The translations under genes and the position numbers were made by a program. Shown piece after piece: positions 26,715 through 36,062 of a stretch of DNA of 64,000 nucleotides (the stretch's first letter is position 1; each line of letters opens with the position of its first letter). Below the pieces are notes generated by a model. It was not told the DNA's origin. It saw nothing but the letters and a program-made list of their open reading frames with translations, and searched no databases. Source of the stretch: an uncultured Methanoregula sp. (lineage in GTDB: Archaea; Halobacteriota; Methanomicrobia; Methanomicrobiales; Methanospirillaceae); the NCBI RefSeq assembly GCF_963677065.1, contig NZ_OY781872.1, positions 2,289,419 through 2,353,418 on the forward strand. The letters run 5' to 3'.

Positions 26715-27790
26715 CAGCGCATATATTGTCGGATGATGGTAATATGTTTATCCAGCAATGCCCTGGCAGACTCGGTATTCTCTCCCCAGCCGTATATGCT
26801 CACTATAGCCTGATCTTCTTCCAGTTCGGCTCCCGGCCAGGGAATATCGGCAACAAATTCCTTGAACCGGCTGAGATCGGTTCGGATCGTCAGATCGCGA
26901 TCGGCAAACAGGATGCTTCGAACGGCAACCTGCCGGGCAGCGGGGCTTTTATCAGGAAGCGTCCCGGCACAGGCATTCACATGATAATCGAACATGTTGC
27001 AGCCGCAGGCACGTTCGACGGTGTCCACGGTGCCCTGGAACCGGGGATTGATCTCGATGGCAAATGCCTGGTCGGTCCCGGCAACAAAGTCAATGCCAAG
27101 AGTGCCCCGGCACCCGCTGATGGCAGCGATCCGTTCGGCCATCCGGATCATATTATCTGATTGTGGATGACAAAACGGCGTGATCGATCCGGAGAACCCG
27201 AAGGCAGATTCTCCATGCCCCCTGAGAATCTGCCCGTTAACGGCAATTGCCCGGGCCTCTTTTCCGGTTGCGACACAGCAGACGCTTGCGGGGGTTCCTT
27301 CAACGATTTCCTGGCGTATGTATGATACGTCGGGAAAGAGCGATTTCCAGGCATCCATTGCAGCCGGGTTCTCAATAATGGCATTCCTCCATCCCCCGGC
27401 ACCCCGCCGGGGTTTGATCATGGCAGGGAATTCTCCCTCAGGCCGTAGCCGCGGGACGGGAATCGAATTCTCCTCAAAAAAGTGCTGCGTATGCAGTTTA
27501 TCCATGAACTGCGCAATCGTTTCCCGGGGGGTTCCACAGAGCGGCAGCGGGACTGCCAGTTCTTCTGCTCCTGATGTAGGTACGAAAAGATCGAATGTAT
27601 GGCGCCTGCAGATCTTCTCGATTGCACCGGGAAGATCTGAAAGATCCTCGAATTTCTCACGATCTTTTGTGTACCACGCGAGATCCTGATCACAGAAATA
27701 ATCGGCCGAACAGACTTCATAACCGGCATTATATGCCGATTGTGCTACATGGCGGGTTGAAAAGCCGGCAACAAGAACCCGTCCCTTCAC
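26714..27790 (-). CDS. ATP-grasp carboligase-like protein
   Basis: A protein of 358 residues. The opening [20 protein letters not shown] is an N-terminal Rossmann-like domain. The ATP-grasp core follows with [16 protein letters not shown] (ATP-binding loop) and the metal-binding C-terminal set [20 protein letters not shown] followed by PRFQGTVDT. This matches the predicted ATP-dependent carboligases of COG2232, whose reaction is unknown. Its overlap with aTrm56 and TFE (4 and 3 bases) shows one transcript; in other methanogens these genes also travel together, but a metabolic link is not established. Confidence 0.85.
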   Translation of the reverse strand: MKGRVLVAGFSTRHVAQSAYNAGYEVCSADYFCDQDLAWYTKDREKFEDLSDLPGAIEKICRRHTFDLFVPTSGAEELAVPLPLCGTPRETIAQFMDKLHTQHFFEENSIPVPRLRPEGEFPAMIKPRRGAGGWRNAIIENPAAMDAWKSLFPDVSYIRQEIVEGTPASVCCVATGKEARAIAVNGQILRGHGESAFGFSGSITPFCHPQSDNMIRMAERIAAISGCRGTLGIDFVAGTDQAFAIEINPRFQGTVDTVERACGCNMFDYHVNACAGTLPDKSPAARQVAVRSILFADRDLTIRTDLSRFKEFVADIPWPGAELEEDQAIVSIYGWGENTESARALLDKHITIIRQYMR

Positions 27791-28317
27791 AGTTCCTCCG
27801 TCTGTTTTCCTGCGCGGGAGGGGACGATGCGGATCTTTGCGCCGGGAAACTCTCGGGCCAGACCCGTTCCCGAAGCCAGGTGGTCGAGGAAGAGGGCGAG
27901 ACTCGAGATCTCGGAATGGGGCTGGCCGGTGACCGCCACGTTGTAATCAGCAAGACCGTAGATCTCCCCGGGGACTTTCTCGGCCCCGACAATGACGAGG
28001 ATCTTCTCCTTTGGCCGGATCTCTCCGATGATGTCCGGCAGGTTGAGGCCGTACATGGTAAGGTGGACAACGATACCCCCGCTGCTTTTCCACTCCCTGA
28101 TGCAGGAACGCCACTTGATATTGTCCTGGCAGAAGAAATCGCCACCCCATCGTTCTGCAACATCTGCTATGCTCTGGACAACCCCTTTGTCGGCAGAGGC
28201 AAGGAACATTCCTTTTGCCCCGAGGGCCCGGGCGGTCAGGCCGACATGGGTTGTTACCCGCTGGTCCCGCTCCGGCCGGTGACCGATCCTGAGAATAACG
28301 ACTTCGTGATCTGGCAT
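27787..28317 (-). CDS. tRNA (cytidine(56)-2'-O)-methyltransferase aTrm56
   Basis: A protein of 176 residues of the SPOUT class. The opening [20 protein letters not shown] is diagnostic for aTrm56. The knotted SAM-binding region is [20 protein letters not shown] followed by [19 protein letters not shown]. It methylates the ribose of C56 in the T-loop of archaeal tRNA, replacing the box C/D guided route. It is cytosolic and usually dimeric. One base separates it from the wHTH gene upstream, and it overlaps the ATP-grasp gene downstream. Confidence 0.95.
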   Translation of the reverse strand: MPDHEVVILRIGHRPERDQRVTTHVGLTARALGAKGMFLASADKGVVQSIADVAERWGGDFFCQDNIKWRSCIREWKSSGGIVVHLTMYGLNLPDIIGEIRPKEKILVIVGAEKVPGEIYGLADYNVAVTGQPHSEISSLALFLDHLASGTGLAREFPGAKIRIVPSRAGKQTEEL

Positions 28318-28318
28318 G

Positions 28319-28591
28319 TTATGGTTTCCTGGCCTTGATTACACCGTTTTCAATGGTAAACGGCAGATCCTTTTCATATTTGAACTGGTTTTGGATAAGC
28401 GCTTCGCCAAAACTGAGCATCCTGACAGAATTATCTGAACATGAGATGAGACAGGATCGTTCCAGTCGTTTGAGGGATGCAGTAATTGTCCCGGCATCGA
28501 GACCGCTCTTCTCACAAATCTCCTCCCGGGTTATCGCAGCGCCTTCCGGTATCAGGTGGTAGATCTGCCAGTCGCAATCCTCGTCTTTCAC
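28319..28591 (-). CDS. Winged-helix DNA-binding protein, 90 aa
   Basis: A small MarR/TrmB-like winged helix: [20 protein letters not shown] followed by [20 protein letters not shown]. It heads the operon wHTH - aTrm56 - ATP-grasp - TFE - HD. Its upstream region is where the mobile element joins the chromosome; the gene itself looks complete. It may regulate its own operon or be a tRNA/transcription accessory. Target not known. Confidence 0.75.
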   Translation of the reverse strand: MKDEDCDWQIYHLIPEGAAITREEICEKSGLDAGTITASLKRLERSCLISCSDNSVRMLSFGEALIQNQFKYEKDLPFTIENGVIKARKP

Positions 28592-28617
28592 CTGTATTCA
28601 TATTCCGCGAATCGGAA

Positions 28618-28629
28618 TAAGGGTTTCTA
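28618..28629 (+). repeat. Candidate attL core
   Basis: TAAGGGTTTCTA matches TAAGGGTTTTTA at 45414-45425 in 11 of 12 bases in the same orientation, at the opposite edge of the element. No tRNA is involved. The repeat is short and could be chance. Confidence 0.35.
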
Positions 28630-28679
28630 AAAACGGGTTAACGCGGAATTGTTTTCAATTTCCCTCGAATTTTGATTAT

Positions 28680-28769
28680 TCAAAGATTCATTTCTTTTCT
28701 GATTTCATGAAAAATAATTGCTAAAATACCAACAACAATCCCGGCACACGCGATCCATTCCAGGATCAT
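28680..28769 (-). CDS. 29-aa membrane micropeptide
   Basis: A 29-codon frame whose ATG (28769-28767) overlaps the TGA of the preceding gene as ATGA. The product (LEWIACAGIVVGILAIIF, then HEIRKEMNL) is one membrane helix with a charged tail. It is the last gene of the structural operon and far below normal gene-calling length. The overlap matches the pattern throughout the element, which supports it being real. It is similar in build to small phage envelope or holin-like peptides; function unknown. Confidence 0.6.
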   Translation of the reverse strand: MILEWIACAGIVVGILAIIFHEIRKEMNL

Positions 28770-29590
28770 ACTTTCGCCCGGTTCTTGACAACATCGCGGT
28801 CAGATAACCGTTGACCCTGGGCTATTTCCTGCCGGCGTTGTTCCCGTTCAATGATCTTCTGATATTCCGGGCTTCTTTGAATGTAGAGCCTGGGTGAAAG
28901 ATTCCAAATTGCTGTACCGTAATATCCGAACCACCCGGCGATCTGGATATCCTTCATTTCATATTTTGCGGGAATCTGGTAAATGAGATATCCGTAATAG
29001 GCATTTGATTTCCCTGGTATCATCCGGGTCTGTTCGAGCCCCTCTTTAAACCCGTAAGCCTCATCAGCCATATCGGGAAAACCCGGAAGTTCAGTTTTAT
29101 TTTCAAGGAATCGGATCGTTCTAGGAGGCACAATATCAGACCATCCCGCGCCCCTCCTTACCCTCCCGATATCAGAATATTGAACCTCTTCCGGTGCTAT
29201 CGTTTCCCCATCAATCCAAGCTGCGAAATGAGAGGCACCCCACCCTATCCAGGAGGTTCCTTCAGAATAACCGCATATCCAGACGAAAAGAAATTTTTTC
29301 CCGGGGTCCGGGGTCTGGTTCCTCCATTGCGCCCACGCATCAGATCGGTATTGATACGATGTTTTGATCTCCGCATCAGCTACCGTAAAATGATATTTTA
29401 CATCGGCCAGACCGGACGCATTGATGAGCTCAAAGGTGAACCATTGACCGGCGTTTCGCTCCCCGGTGTAGGATTCGTTATACTGAAGGGTTGACCCCGC
29501 GACCGGTGATAATAGCGAATCGGAATAATAGGCCGAGCTCGGGACGATGAGCAGGATAAGCAGGCTCAGTACTAAAAGTAGGGTTCTCAT
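28766..29590 (-). CDS. Secreted protein, 274 aa
   Basis: The start at ATG 29590 overlaps the previous stop as ATGA; a longer frame from 29647 has no support. A signal peptide (LLLVLSLLILLIVPSSAYYS) is followed by a beta-rich, tryptophan-containing region (WTFELINASGLADVKYHFTV). The charged C-terminus (IIEREQRRQEIAQGQRLSDR) has no membrane anchor. It is not recognisable by family. As the penultimate gene of the structural operon, it could be a particle surface or accessory protein. That is inferred from position. Confidence 0.7.
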   Translation of the reverse strand: MRTLLLVLSLLILLIVPSSAYYSDSLLSPVAGSTLQYNESYTGERNAGQWFTFELINASGLADVKYHFTVADAEIKTSYQYRSDAWAQWRNQTPDPGKKFLFVWICGYSEGTSWIGWGASHFAAWIDGETIAPEEVQYSDIGRVRRGAGWSDIVPPRTIRFLENKTELPGFPDMADEAYGFKEGLEQTRMIPGKSNAYYGYLIYQIPAKYEMKDIQIAGWFGYYGTAIWNLSPRLYIQRSPEYQKIIEREQRRQEIAQGQRLSDRDVVKNRAKV

Positions 29591-30591
29591 AATGGATTCA
29601 ACGCCCGCGCAATAGCTGCAATCACTTCGATAAATTTTAGGAGCCAATAATACGACTTTTCAAACAACCAGACAAACCCGAGAACTGCCGCCACGTTATA
29701 ATTATAGATATTTTTCATGACCGATTGGGGCTTTGGATCTTTTTCCGCAAGAATGAACGCAAGCATAACTATCGTGACTTCTCCCGCCGCGATAATCGCT
29801 GGAAGATTCATAAGGATCCAGACAATCCAAATACTAATTTCCCCGACAATTGTTCCAAGAACGGTAATTAGGGAAACGAATTGCGGTCCGACTATCGGAA
29901 TCTGATTAATGAATCCGAGAATATGTTCCCAGGTCCACTGGAAGACGGTAGATCCTAAATTCTGCAGCCCGTACGCCGGATCATAATTTTTAACATGATT
30001 CTGGAAATCTGACACCGAGATCTGATACAGGTACACATTGGTATTTGTTCCGAACTCCCCGGCCGCGCTTGTGAATGGGATCGCATCAGAAGGGCTCCAT
30101 CCGACCGGGCCGGAATTTATTGCAGCGGATACTGATTGGTTTGTGGTCCCGATCTCTAAATCGATAGTCCATACTACAAAAGACGCGCTTTCAGCCTGGG
30201 AATAAACCGGCTGGATATTGACTTTGTATCCCGCTCCCGGCAAACGAGTGATACTTTTATGCAGCTTCTGCGTAGTGCCATTCGGCAAGGTCCAGGCAAT
30301 ATCAAAATCATAATAGATTGAGTACGGATTACTGGATTCGATTTTAAGGAAATAGGTAGCCGTGCCGACCTTAAACGTATGGGACTGATTAACGCCCATC
30401 GGCAGTTGATCAACAAGGATCTGATAAATGACATTTCCGGCCGGTGCGTCAAATGAATATGACGATACCTGATTAGCGGTCAGCTCCACCGCACCCGCAT
30501 GGGGCATTGTCAGGAGAATAAGGATGATGCCGATCGCTATGATTATCGGAGCTTTCCACGTCTCAAAAAAATGTGAGAGAGTTTTTTTCAT
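29587..30591 (-). CDS. Membrane protein with extracellular domain, 334 aa
   Basis: An N-terminal membrane anchor or signal (APIIIAIGIILILLTMPHAG) is followed by an extracellular beta-rich region up to about 215. Three or four membrane helices follow (VSLITVLGTIVGEISIWIVW, IIAAGEVTIVMLAFILA, and a last one near VAAVLGFVWLF). The domain order, ectodomain then multi-pass anchor, is unusual for chromosomal surface proteins in this window and suits a particle envelope protein. It lies six bases after the spike gene. No family is recognised. Confidence 0.75.
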   Translation of the reverse strand: MKKTLSHFFETWKAPIIIAIGIILILLTMPHAGAVELTANQVSSYSFDAPAGNVIYQILVDQLPMGVNQSHTFKVGTATYFLKIESSNPYSIYYDFDIAWTLPNGTTQKLHKSITRLPGAGYKVNIQPVYSQAESASFVVWTIDLEIGTTNQSVSAAINSGPVGWSPSDAIPFTSAAGEFGTNTNVYLYQISVSDFQNHVKNYDPAYGLQNLGSTVFQWTWEHILGFINQIPIVGPQFVSLITVLGTIVGEISIWIVWILMNLPAIIAAGEVTIVMLAFILAEKDPKPQSVMKNIYNYNVAAVLGFVWLFEKSYYWLLKFIEVIAAIARALNPL

Positions 30592-30597
30592 ATCCTC

Positions 30598-33264
30598 TCA
30601 CCGCATGGTTTTACGTCCAAAATAGACCGCAGCCATCAGGAAGACCAGGCCCCCGGATCCGATCGCCATATCAGCCCAATTCGATGCGAAGGTCTGACCT
30701 TTTTTATTGAGATCTTCCGTTCTTGCCGTGGTGTTCACTGTCGGGGTTGGGGTTGGTGTCGGCGTAGCGCCTGCCGGGACAAGCTCCACGGTCTGCATGA
30801 TGACCTGCCCATTCACTCCGGAAACGGATGCCTGGGTTGGTTGATACCCTGAACCTGAAAATTCAAACCACCGACTAGAGCCGATCGGAACATTGGTAAA
30901 CGTAGCAGCGCCGCCGCTATTCGTGACCTTGATCACGCCTAAACCCGAAGTAACTGTAACATCCTTGATCGGTTGCTGATCCCGGTTCGATACGACCGTG
31001 AAAACTACGGTATAGGTTCCTTCGGTTGGTGCTGCTGAACTTGGGGGTAAATTCAGAGTGATAAGATAATCATCATAGGGGATTGTCACATCCAGATAGA
31101 CTGGGTAATAATCGTCGGCCCATGCCGCGATCTTTACTGTTTGACCGACCGTGAGAGGATATTCATGGTTTGCCCCGGTTGAATCATAATAAACCATTCC
31201 GGTCGGGGCGGTTGTATTCCTCCATACATCATGGACCGAATCATAAATCCCGATGTGAGCGCCCTGGATCAGATATCCCGTGAGAGCGCTTTTAATATCG
31301 ACGTTCAGCGCGATCGTTGTATCTGCCGGTGTCAGATATATTGTTTTAAACGCGCCATCCACCGGGGCCGCTGTGATCGTTTCAGTATAGGTATCATATC
31401 CTGATTTTGAGATCTCGATGCTCCAGGATGATGGAATCGGACTGAAATAATAATAATGGTTTTCCTCTCCCGATATAGCCCCGGATTCTAAAACTGCGTT
31501 GTTATTGTCCTTAATTACAATATTATAACCCGTGATAACTGCGCTGGTGTCTGCATCCCTGATTGTGAATCGGACGTTAGAATGTGCCGGTTCCTGGGTT
31601 GGTGTTGGGGTAACGATTGCAGTAGGTCGGTAAACCATCTCCTGGGTAGTTGCTGAATAATAGACTGAATCACTGACCGAATATGAGGTATAACCGGAAC
31701 TTTCGATCGTCACATGATACCCGGCGGTCGGAACAATAATTACCCCGGTCTTTCCGGTGTTGTCGGTTATGCTTTGGCTCGGTGATCCTTCCGGAATAGT
31801 GACCGTGGCTCCGGGGATAATCGCATGATTTACCGAATCCTGTACCGTTATCTGAATGTTTGTTGCTGATGGAGTGATCGGCGTTGAAGTCGGGGTAGGT
31901 GTTGGGGTTATTGTCGCTACATTATACAAATTCCATTCGGAAATACGGTTATAATACACATTTCCGGTATCCGGTATGCATGATAAAATGTTCAGACGAT
32001 AATACCGGTATGAAACTGCATTGGAGAATGTGAAATACTGTGTTTCACCCTGATTAAATGTCTGACTGCTACGAGAATCCAATGGAGACGACCAGGTTGA
32101 TCCATCATTACTCCCTAAAATTTGCCAGGCTGTCGGATATCTCAGATAAGCCGCCCATACGGTGATTTTGTATTTATTGATTACACGAGAGTTACCGTAA
32201 TCCATCTGAAGCCAGCCCGGCCCCGGGGATCCGGTATCTGTTGCTGACGCCCATTTTGTAGTAGAATCATGATCAAATGCATTACTTGCCGATTCAGCCG
32301 CTGAACTTGCAGAGGCGGTCCCGTACGTATATTCAGTTTCAGCGCCCGGGGTTGGTGTTGGGGTCGGGGATGTTGGTGTGAGACTGATGGTGATATACGA
32401 CCCATCAACCGGCGCTGATGAATACGTATGAGTATAGGTGGAATATCCAGATTTTGAAATTTCTATCGAATATGACGAGGGGATCGGTGTGAAATAATAA
32501 TAATGGTTTTGTTCTCCCGATATCGCCCCGGATTCTAAAACCGCGTTCGTGTTGTCCCTGATTACGATATTGTATGAGGTAATAACCGCACTTGTGCTTG
32601 AATCCTGGATCGTGTACCTGACATTTGCATGAACGGGATCCGGGGTAGGTGTTGGGGTAACAATCGCGGTAGGCCGATAAATCATCTCCTGGGTAGTTGC
32701 TGAATAATAGACAGAATCACTGACCGAATAAGAGGTATAGCCGGACTTTGTGATCGTTACGTGATACCCTGAAATCGGTACAGAAATTACACCGGTTTTC
32801 CCGGTGCTGTCTGTTGTGCTTGTACTTGGTGTGCCTTCAGGGATCGAGACGGTCGCCCCTGGTAGGACCGCGTGATTTACCGAATCCTGCACCGTTACCT
32901 GAATGTTTGTTACCTGCGGGGTGGATATCGCATAATAATAATCGTACGTGCTGCCGGGAGTACTGGATTTTTCCATGAAACTGTCTGAAGAGGTATACGT
33001 GGTATACCCGGATTTTGAGATTGTGATCGTCGCTGTACAAGGACTCGCAACATTATACCCGGTGAATAAGGAAGGCCGTCCATCGCTGCCGGTTGTATGA
33101 GTCGCTGCAGAATATCCGGGAACTGTGAGCGTGACGGATGCCCCCGATATTGGGTTGTTGCTTGGATCCGTTACGACGATATAGAAGTTGTTGATGTTCG
33201 CGCTTGCAATCCCAACAAGGGCTATCATCAGAAACAGCCCGATAATTATCTGATTAACCTTCAT
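30598..33264 (-). CDS. 888-aa spike-like surface protein with discoidin domain
   Basis: It has a signal peptide (IIGLFLMIALVGIASANIN) and a string of Ig/carboxypeptidase-regulatory-like modules. One pair (about 115-300: NIQVTVQDSVNHAVLPGATV and onward) is repeated after the centre (about 480-660: NIQITVQDSVNHAIIPGATV). Between the copies lies an F5/8 type C (discoidin) domain with WLQMDYGNSRVINKYKITVW and a closing YYRLNILS, a fold that binds sugars or lipids. Threonine/proline linkers (TPTPTPTPG-like) separate modules. A final membrane helix (GGLVFLMAAVYFG) ends in KTMR. It overlaps the ATPase gene by 11 bases. It is probably the receptor-binding or adhesion protein of the element. Confidence 0.85.
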   Translation of the reverse strand: MKVNQIIIGLFLMIALVGIASANINNFYIVVTDPSNNPISGASVTLTVPGYSAATHTTGSDGRPSLFTGYNVASPCTATITISKSGYTTYTSSDSFMEKSSTPGSTYDYYYAISTPQVTNIQVTVQDSVNHAVLPGATVSIPEGTPSTSTTDSTGKTGVISVPISGYHVTITKSGYTSYSVSDSVYYSATTQEMIYRPTAIVTPTPTPDPVHANVRYTIQDSSTSAVITSYNIVIRDNTNAVLESGAISGEQNHYYYFTPIPSSYSIEISKSGYSTYTHTYSSAPVDGSYITISLTPTSPTPTPTPGAETEYTYGTASASSAAESASNAFDHDSTTKWASATDTGSPGPGWLQMDYGNSRVINKYKITVWAAYLRYPTAWQILGSNDGSTWSSPLDSRSSQTFNQGETQYFTFSNAVSYRYYRLNILSCIPDTGNVYYNRISEWNLYNVATITPTPTPTSTPITPSATNIQITVQDSVNHAIIPGATVTIPEGSPSQSITDNTGKTGVIIVPTAGYHVTIESSGYTSYSVSDSVYYSATTQEMVYRPTAIVTPTPTQEPAHSNVRFTIRDADTSAVITGYNIVIKDNNNAVLESGAISGEENHYYYFSPIPSSWSIEISKSGYDTYTETITAAPVDGAFKTIYLTPADTTIALNVDIKSALTGYLIQGAHIGIYDSVHDVWRNTTAPTGMVYYDSTGANHEYPLTVGQTVKIAAWADDYYPVYLDVTIPYDDYLITLNLPPSSAAPTEGTYTVVFTVVSNRDQQPIKDVTVTSGLGVIKVTNSGGAATFTNVPIGSSRWFEFSGSGYQPTQASVSGVNGQVIMQTVELVPAGATPTPTPTPTVNTTARTEDLNKKGQTFASNWADMAIGSGGLVFLMAAVYFGRKTMR

Positions 33265-34183
33265 TTTTTATCGCTCCTTTTTTCTCTCCCTCAACATGGG
33301 AGCTGTCTTTTCTCCGGGACCGGGGCCAATAGACCTCTCCCTCATATTCGATGTGCATATTTTCCGGCGAAACAATCCGATCAAACGACCAGTCACCCCA
33401 CCAATTCCGCTGCGGGAATATCATCCGGGCTTGATCGATGCGGAGCCCTTCAAATCCATATCGCTTGATAACCCCGACATCGGTTTTTCCTTCAGTGCCC
33501 GGGCTCCGTGAGAGAAGCAAAAACGCAAACTGCCGCCGGGCATTCGGATAAACATCCCCCCATGCCTGATCCTTTGCATGGACCCGGATCCCGAGATACC
33601 GGATCTTTTTAAGAACACGGGAGAACCGGGAGGCCGTTTCTTTCTGATACTTGTTTTCGATCAGGCCATATGCCGGGATGATATCGCTGCATTCGTCAAC
33701 ATCGAGGCAAAACGGCATCGGGATCTCGATCATGTTCCGCATAACCTGTTTTGCGAGAACATCCACGAACCGGGAGGCGTATTCACCGATGGTGAGATCG
33801 TCCAGGATATGCTCCCGGAACGTGTAGATATTAATCATCCCTTTCTTGGTGACGTGCCAGGACAGTTCCGGGGTTTCGACATACTCTTTGTAAATCGGGA
33901 CCGGGGAGTTTTCGACATGGACATCACACCCGGAAGGTATGATAAAATTGAGCGGAGATCCGAATGTTGCATAGGGCAGAACCTCACCCGGCTTCCCGCA
34001 ATCCATGATCCCGAGGGTTTCCCCCGACTCGTAAAGCCAATGATTAACGGTCATCCCCTTATTCGTTTTTCCCGTATCGGTCTGACCGAGCCCGAGAATA
34101 TGAGCCCCCCGCCGGTAAATGAGGTTTTTTTGTACCTCATGCCAGAGCCGGGTTTTTTCCAGGTTGATCATTTCAGTCTGCAT
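33254..34183 (-). CDS. P-loop ATPase (FtsK/HerA- or Zot-like)
   Basis: A protein of 309 residues. Walker A is GQTDTGKT (33-40) and a Walker B is PFCLDVDE (157-164). The later stretch RRQFAFLLLSRS may be a sensor strand. There is no membrane helix. Size and motifs fit ATPases that move DNA or build particles: the pleolipovirus VP8 class, the inovirus Zot class or FtsK/HerA packaging ATPases. Which one cannot be decided by eye. It is central in the structural operon, overlapping its neighbours by 11 bases on each side. Confidence 0.75.
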   Translation of the reverse strand: MQTEMINLEKTRLWHEVQKNLIYRRGAHILGLGQTDTGKTNKGMTVNHWLYESGETLGIMDCGKPGEVLPYATFGSPLNFIIPSGCDVHVENSPVPIYKEYVETPELSWHVTKKGMINIYTFREHILDDLTIGEYASRFVDVLAKQVMRNMIEIPMPFCLDVDECSDIIPAYGLIENKYQKETASRFSRVLKKIRYLGIRVHAKDQAWGDVYPNARRQFAFLLLSRSPGTEGKTDVGVIKRYGFEGLRIDQARMIFPQRNWWGDWSFDRIVSPENMHIEYEGEVYWPRSRRKDSSHVEGEKKGAIKNEG

Positions 34184-34589
34184 GAGATCCCCCGGTCAGA
34201 CTGAACGGAGCTTTCATATCCGCTGTGCTTTCGCTCTCAATGATCTCTTCCCGCGCCTGGAGCAGGTATAGCCCAAAAAGGAGATGAGTTAATTTTTTCC
34301 AGTACTCGTTTTTCCAGTCGTTAACTCCATCCAACGATGAAAAATCAAAATACTCACCCATCAGATCAGAAAGCTCTTTCCAAAGTTGATCGAGGATATC
34401 AGCATACTGTTTTTCTTTATTTTTGATGATCAGGATCACATTGGTCCGGATCAGGATATCCCGGGCTTTGTTCGTCTGTTCGAAGAGTTCAAGGTCCGGG
34501 CGATCGGAGAGGGTTTTCCAGTCGGAATATAAAAGGAATGGACTTCCTTTGAGCATTCCGGCGCCGGGTGTGCTGGATACCGCCGCCAC
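34173..34589 (-). CDS. Helical soluble protein, 138 aa
   Basis: It starts at GTG 34589 with GAGG eight bases upstream; ATG 34556 would give 127 residues. It is largely helical (ELFEQTNKARDILIRTNVIL and then WKELSDLMGEYFDF) with no membrane segment or known motif. It overlaps the ATPase start by 11 bases and may act with it. It is not recognised by family. Confidence 0.6.
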   Translation of the reverse strand: MAAVSSTPGAGMLKGSPFLLYSDWKTLSDRPDLELFEQTNKARDILIRTNVILIIKNKEKQYADILDQLWKELSDLMGEYFDFSSLDGVNDWKNEYWKKLTHLLFGLYLLQAREEIIESESTADMKAPFSLTGGSHAD

Positions 34590-34591
34590 GA

Positions 34592-35017
34592 TCAGTGCCT
34601 CTTTTTGTCCTTGCCAATCCGGTCCGTGATGAACGAGAACGGGCCTTCTGTCGGCTCATCGTATGGAGATCCGAGGATCAACTGTTGCGGAGGTGTCGGG
34701 GAGAGTAGCCGGGTAATCACTTCGATGTGTTTTCCTTCCTCATGGGGTGAAAGTTCCCGCATCCGCCGGGCAAGTGCCATATACCGATCAAGCCGTATGC
34801 AATTGTCTCGATCGGGCTCGTCATAATGTCCGACTGCATACGCCCATGCCTCCGCAAAATGGCTTTCCCTGGTACCCCTGGAAAGGGGTTCCGATCCCAG
34901 TATCCGATCCGAAATCAGATTCAGCCGGAACAGATCCGCGACCAGCTGAAGAGGGGATGATTTTTGTTTGATCTCCCCTTTCAGCCGCTCCGGTCCCTTC
35001 AGTTCTGGATCGGTCAT
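34592..35017 (-). CDS. Soluble protein, 141 aa
   Basis: Charged and mostly helical (PLQLVADLFRLNLISDRILG, then DRDNCIRLDRYMALARRMRE). There are no membrane segments, cysteine pairs or familiar motifs. Gaps of one and two bases to its neighbours place it in the structural operon between a membrane protein and the 138-residue protein. It might be an internal particle or assembly protein. Function not known. Confidence 0.6.
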   Translation of the reverse strand: MTDPELKGPERLKGEIKQKSSPLQLVADLFRLNLISDRILGSEPLSRGTRESHFAEAWAYAVGHYDEPDRDNCIRLDRYMALARRMRELSPHEEGKHIEVITRLLSPTPPQQLILGSPYDEPTEGPFSFITDRIGKDKKRH

Positions 35018-35018
35018 C

Positions 35019-35627
35019 TCAAACCCCGGCGAAGAAAAAGATCAACTGACCGATGATAATCCCGAGTATCATGTACAGCGCTATCTGTCGACCGGTCAAG
35101 TTCTCAGTGAGGAAAGATCGGAGTTTTGCAGACTGGATAAAATCCCATGCCTCCCGGGCCGTTGTGGTTAATTTTAAGACCGACTGATCAAGTTTCAGAC
35201 CTACTCCGCGATCCCCCTCTACGATAAACCCGATGTGTGCTTTTCCCTGGATCACAAAGGTGACCGGCTGGGTTTGTCCGAGATCTGCAGATCGGCCGCG
35301 ATCGTTATTCGTAACTACACCCGGCTCATCGGCGTTCCAGTAATCAAACCTAAATTCATTTCCATTTTTTTCAATGGATAAAACTGCAACCTGATCCGGA
35401 CCTGGGATAAACTCTTTTTTCGGTTTTGTATTTTTTACGATATTCAGGATGGATTTATCACCGGATAGAACGGCTTTTTTTATCTCGTCCAATTGTTCCT
35501 CAGAACAATTGATGGTTTTTCTGGAAAGACGGGTTTTTATCATCTCCTTGGTAATTTTTTTGGTATAGAACAGGTATCCAAGAATGCCGACAGCAATAAT
35601 TCCGAAAATAATTAACGTGTAATCCAT
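35019..35627 (-). CDS. Two-anchor membrane protein, 202 aa
   Basis: An N-terminal membrane helix (TLIIFGIIAVGILGYLFY) is followed by a soluble middle region and a C-terminal helix (ALYMILGIIIGQLIFFFAGV) that ends the protein. The middle (RFDYWNADEPGVVTNNDRGR) predicts beta structure. Hairpin-like membrane topology is common among virus envelope proteins. It follows the 125-residue gene after four bases. No family is recognised. Confidence 0.7.
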   Translation of the reverse strand: MDYTLIIFGIIAVGILGYLFYTKKITKEMIKTRLSRKTINCSEEQLDEIKKAVLSGDKSILNIVKNTKPKKEFIPGPDQVAVLSIEKNGNEFRFDYWNADEPGVVTNNDRGRSADLGQTQPVTFVIQGKAHIGFIVEGDRGVGLKLDQSVLKLTTTAREAWDFIQSAKLRSFLTENLTGRQIALYMILGIIIGQLIFFFAGV

Positions 35628-35631
35628 TTTT

Positions 35632-36009
35632 TCAACCTCTCGCCGCTAGATAGATCGCCATACAGAACAGACAGAACAGGAAAAATACCATGATAAGCGC
35701 CGGATAATGGCCGGTGATGTAGCTGGTGACATCAGTAACGATCATCATGGGTTTGGCTACATAATCCGAATGAGACGGGATGAATTGAGCGATATAGGAC
35801 GAGTTATGATCAATCTTGAGTGCTTCCGTTGTGGAATTGAAAATTCCAATAAGATTTGTCCCGTTGGCATTGACTTCATAGATTGCAAAGGACTGATATC
35901 CACCAGGAAGGACGTTCATATCTCTGAATGTCATAGTCGGTTCTGCGAGTACCGGGGAAACCATCGCAAAACAAATGATCGTCAGTAATAATAAGTGGTG
36001 TATTTTCAT
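35632..36009 (-). CDS. Signal-peptide protein with C-terminal anchor, 125 aa
   Basis: A clear signal peptide (HHLLLLTIICFAMVSPVLAE), an ectodomain with two N-glycosylation-type sites (NSTTEA, NSSYIA), and a C-terminal membrane helix (ALIMVFFLFCLFCMAIYLAA). The build is that of a small type I envelope protein. It is the second gene of the operon, 53 bases after the 163-residue gene. Confidence 0.7.
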   Translation of the reverse strand: MKIHHLLLLTIICFAMVSPVLAEPTMTFRDMNVLPGGYQSFAIYEVNANGTNLIGIFNSTTEALKIDHNSSYIAQFIPSHSDYVAKPMMIVTDVTSYITGHYPALIMVFFLFCLFCMAIYLAARG

Positions 36010-36062
36010 TACTGATAGTAATAGTTATTGAATAATAATAGTTTCGAAAAAAGGTGAATGGA

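Noticed and set aside
27595..28338. A 247-codon plus-strand frame
   Set aside because: It lies opposite aTrm56 and the ATP-grasp gene, which have clear motifs; this is a shadow.
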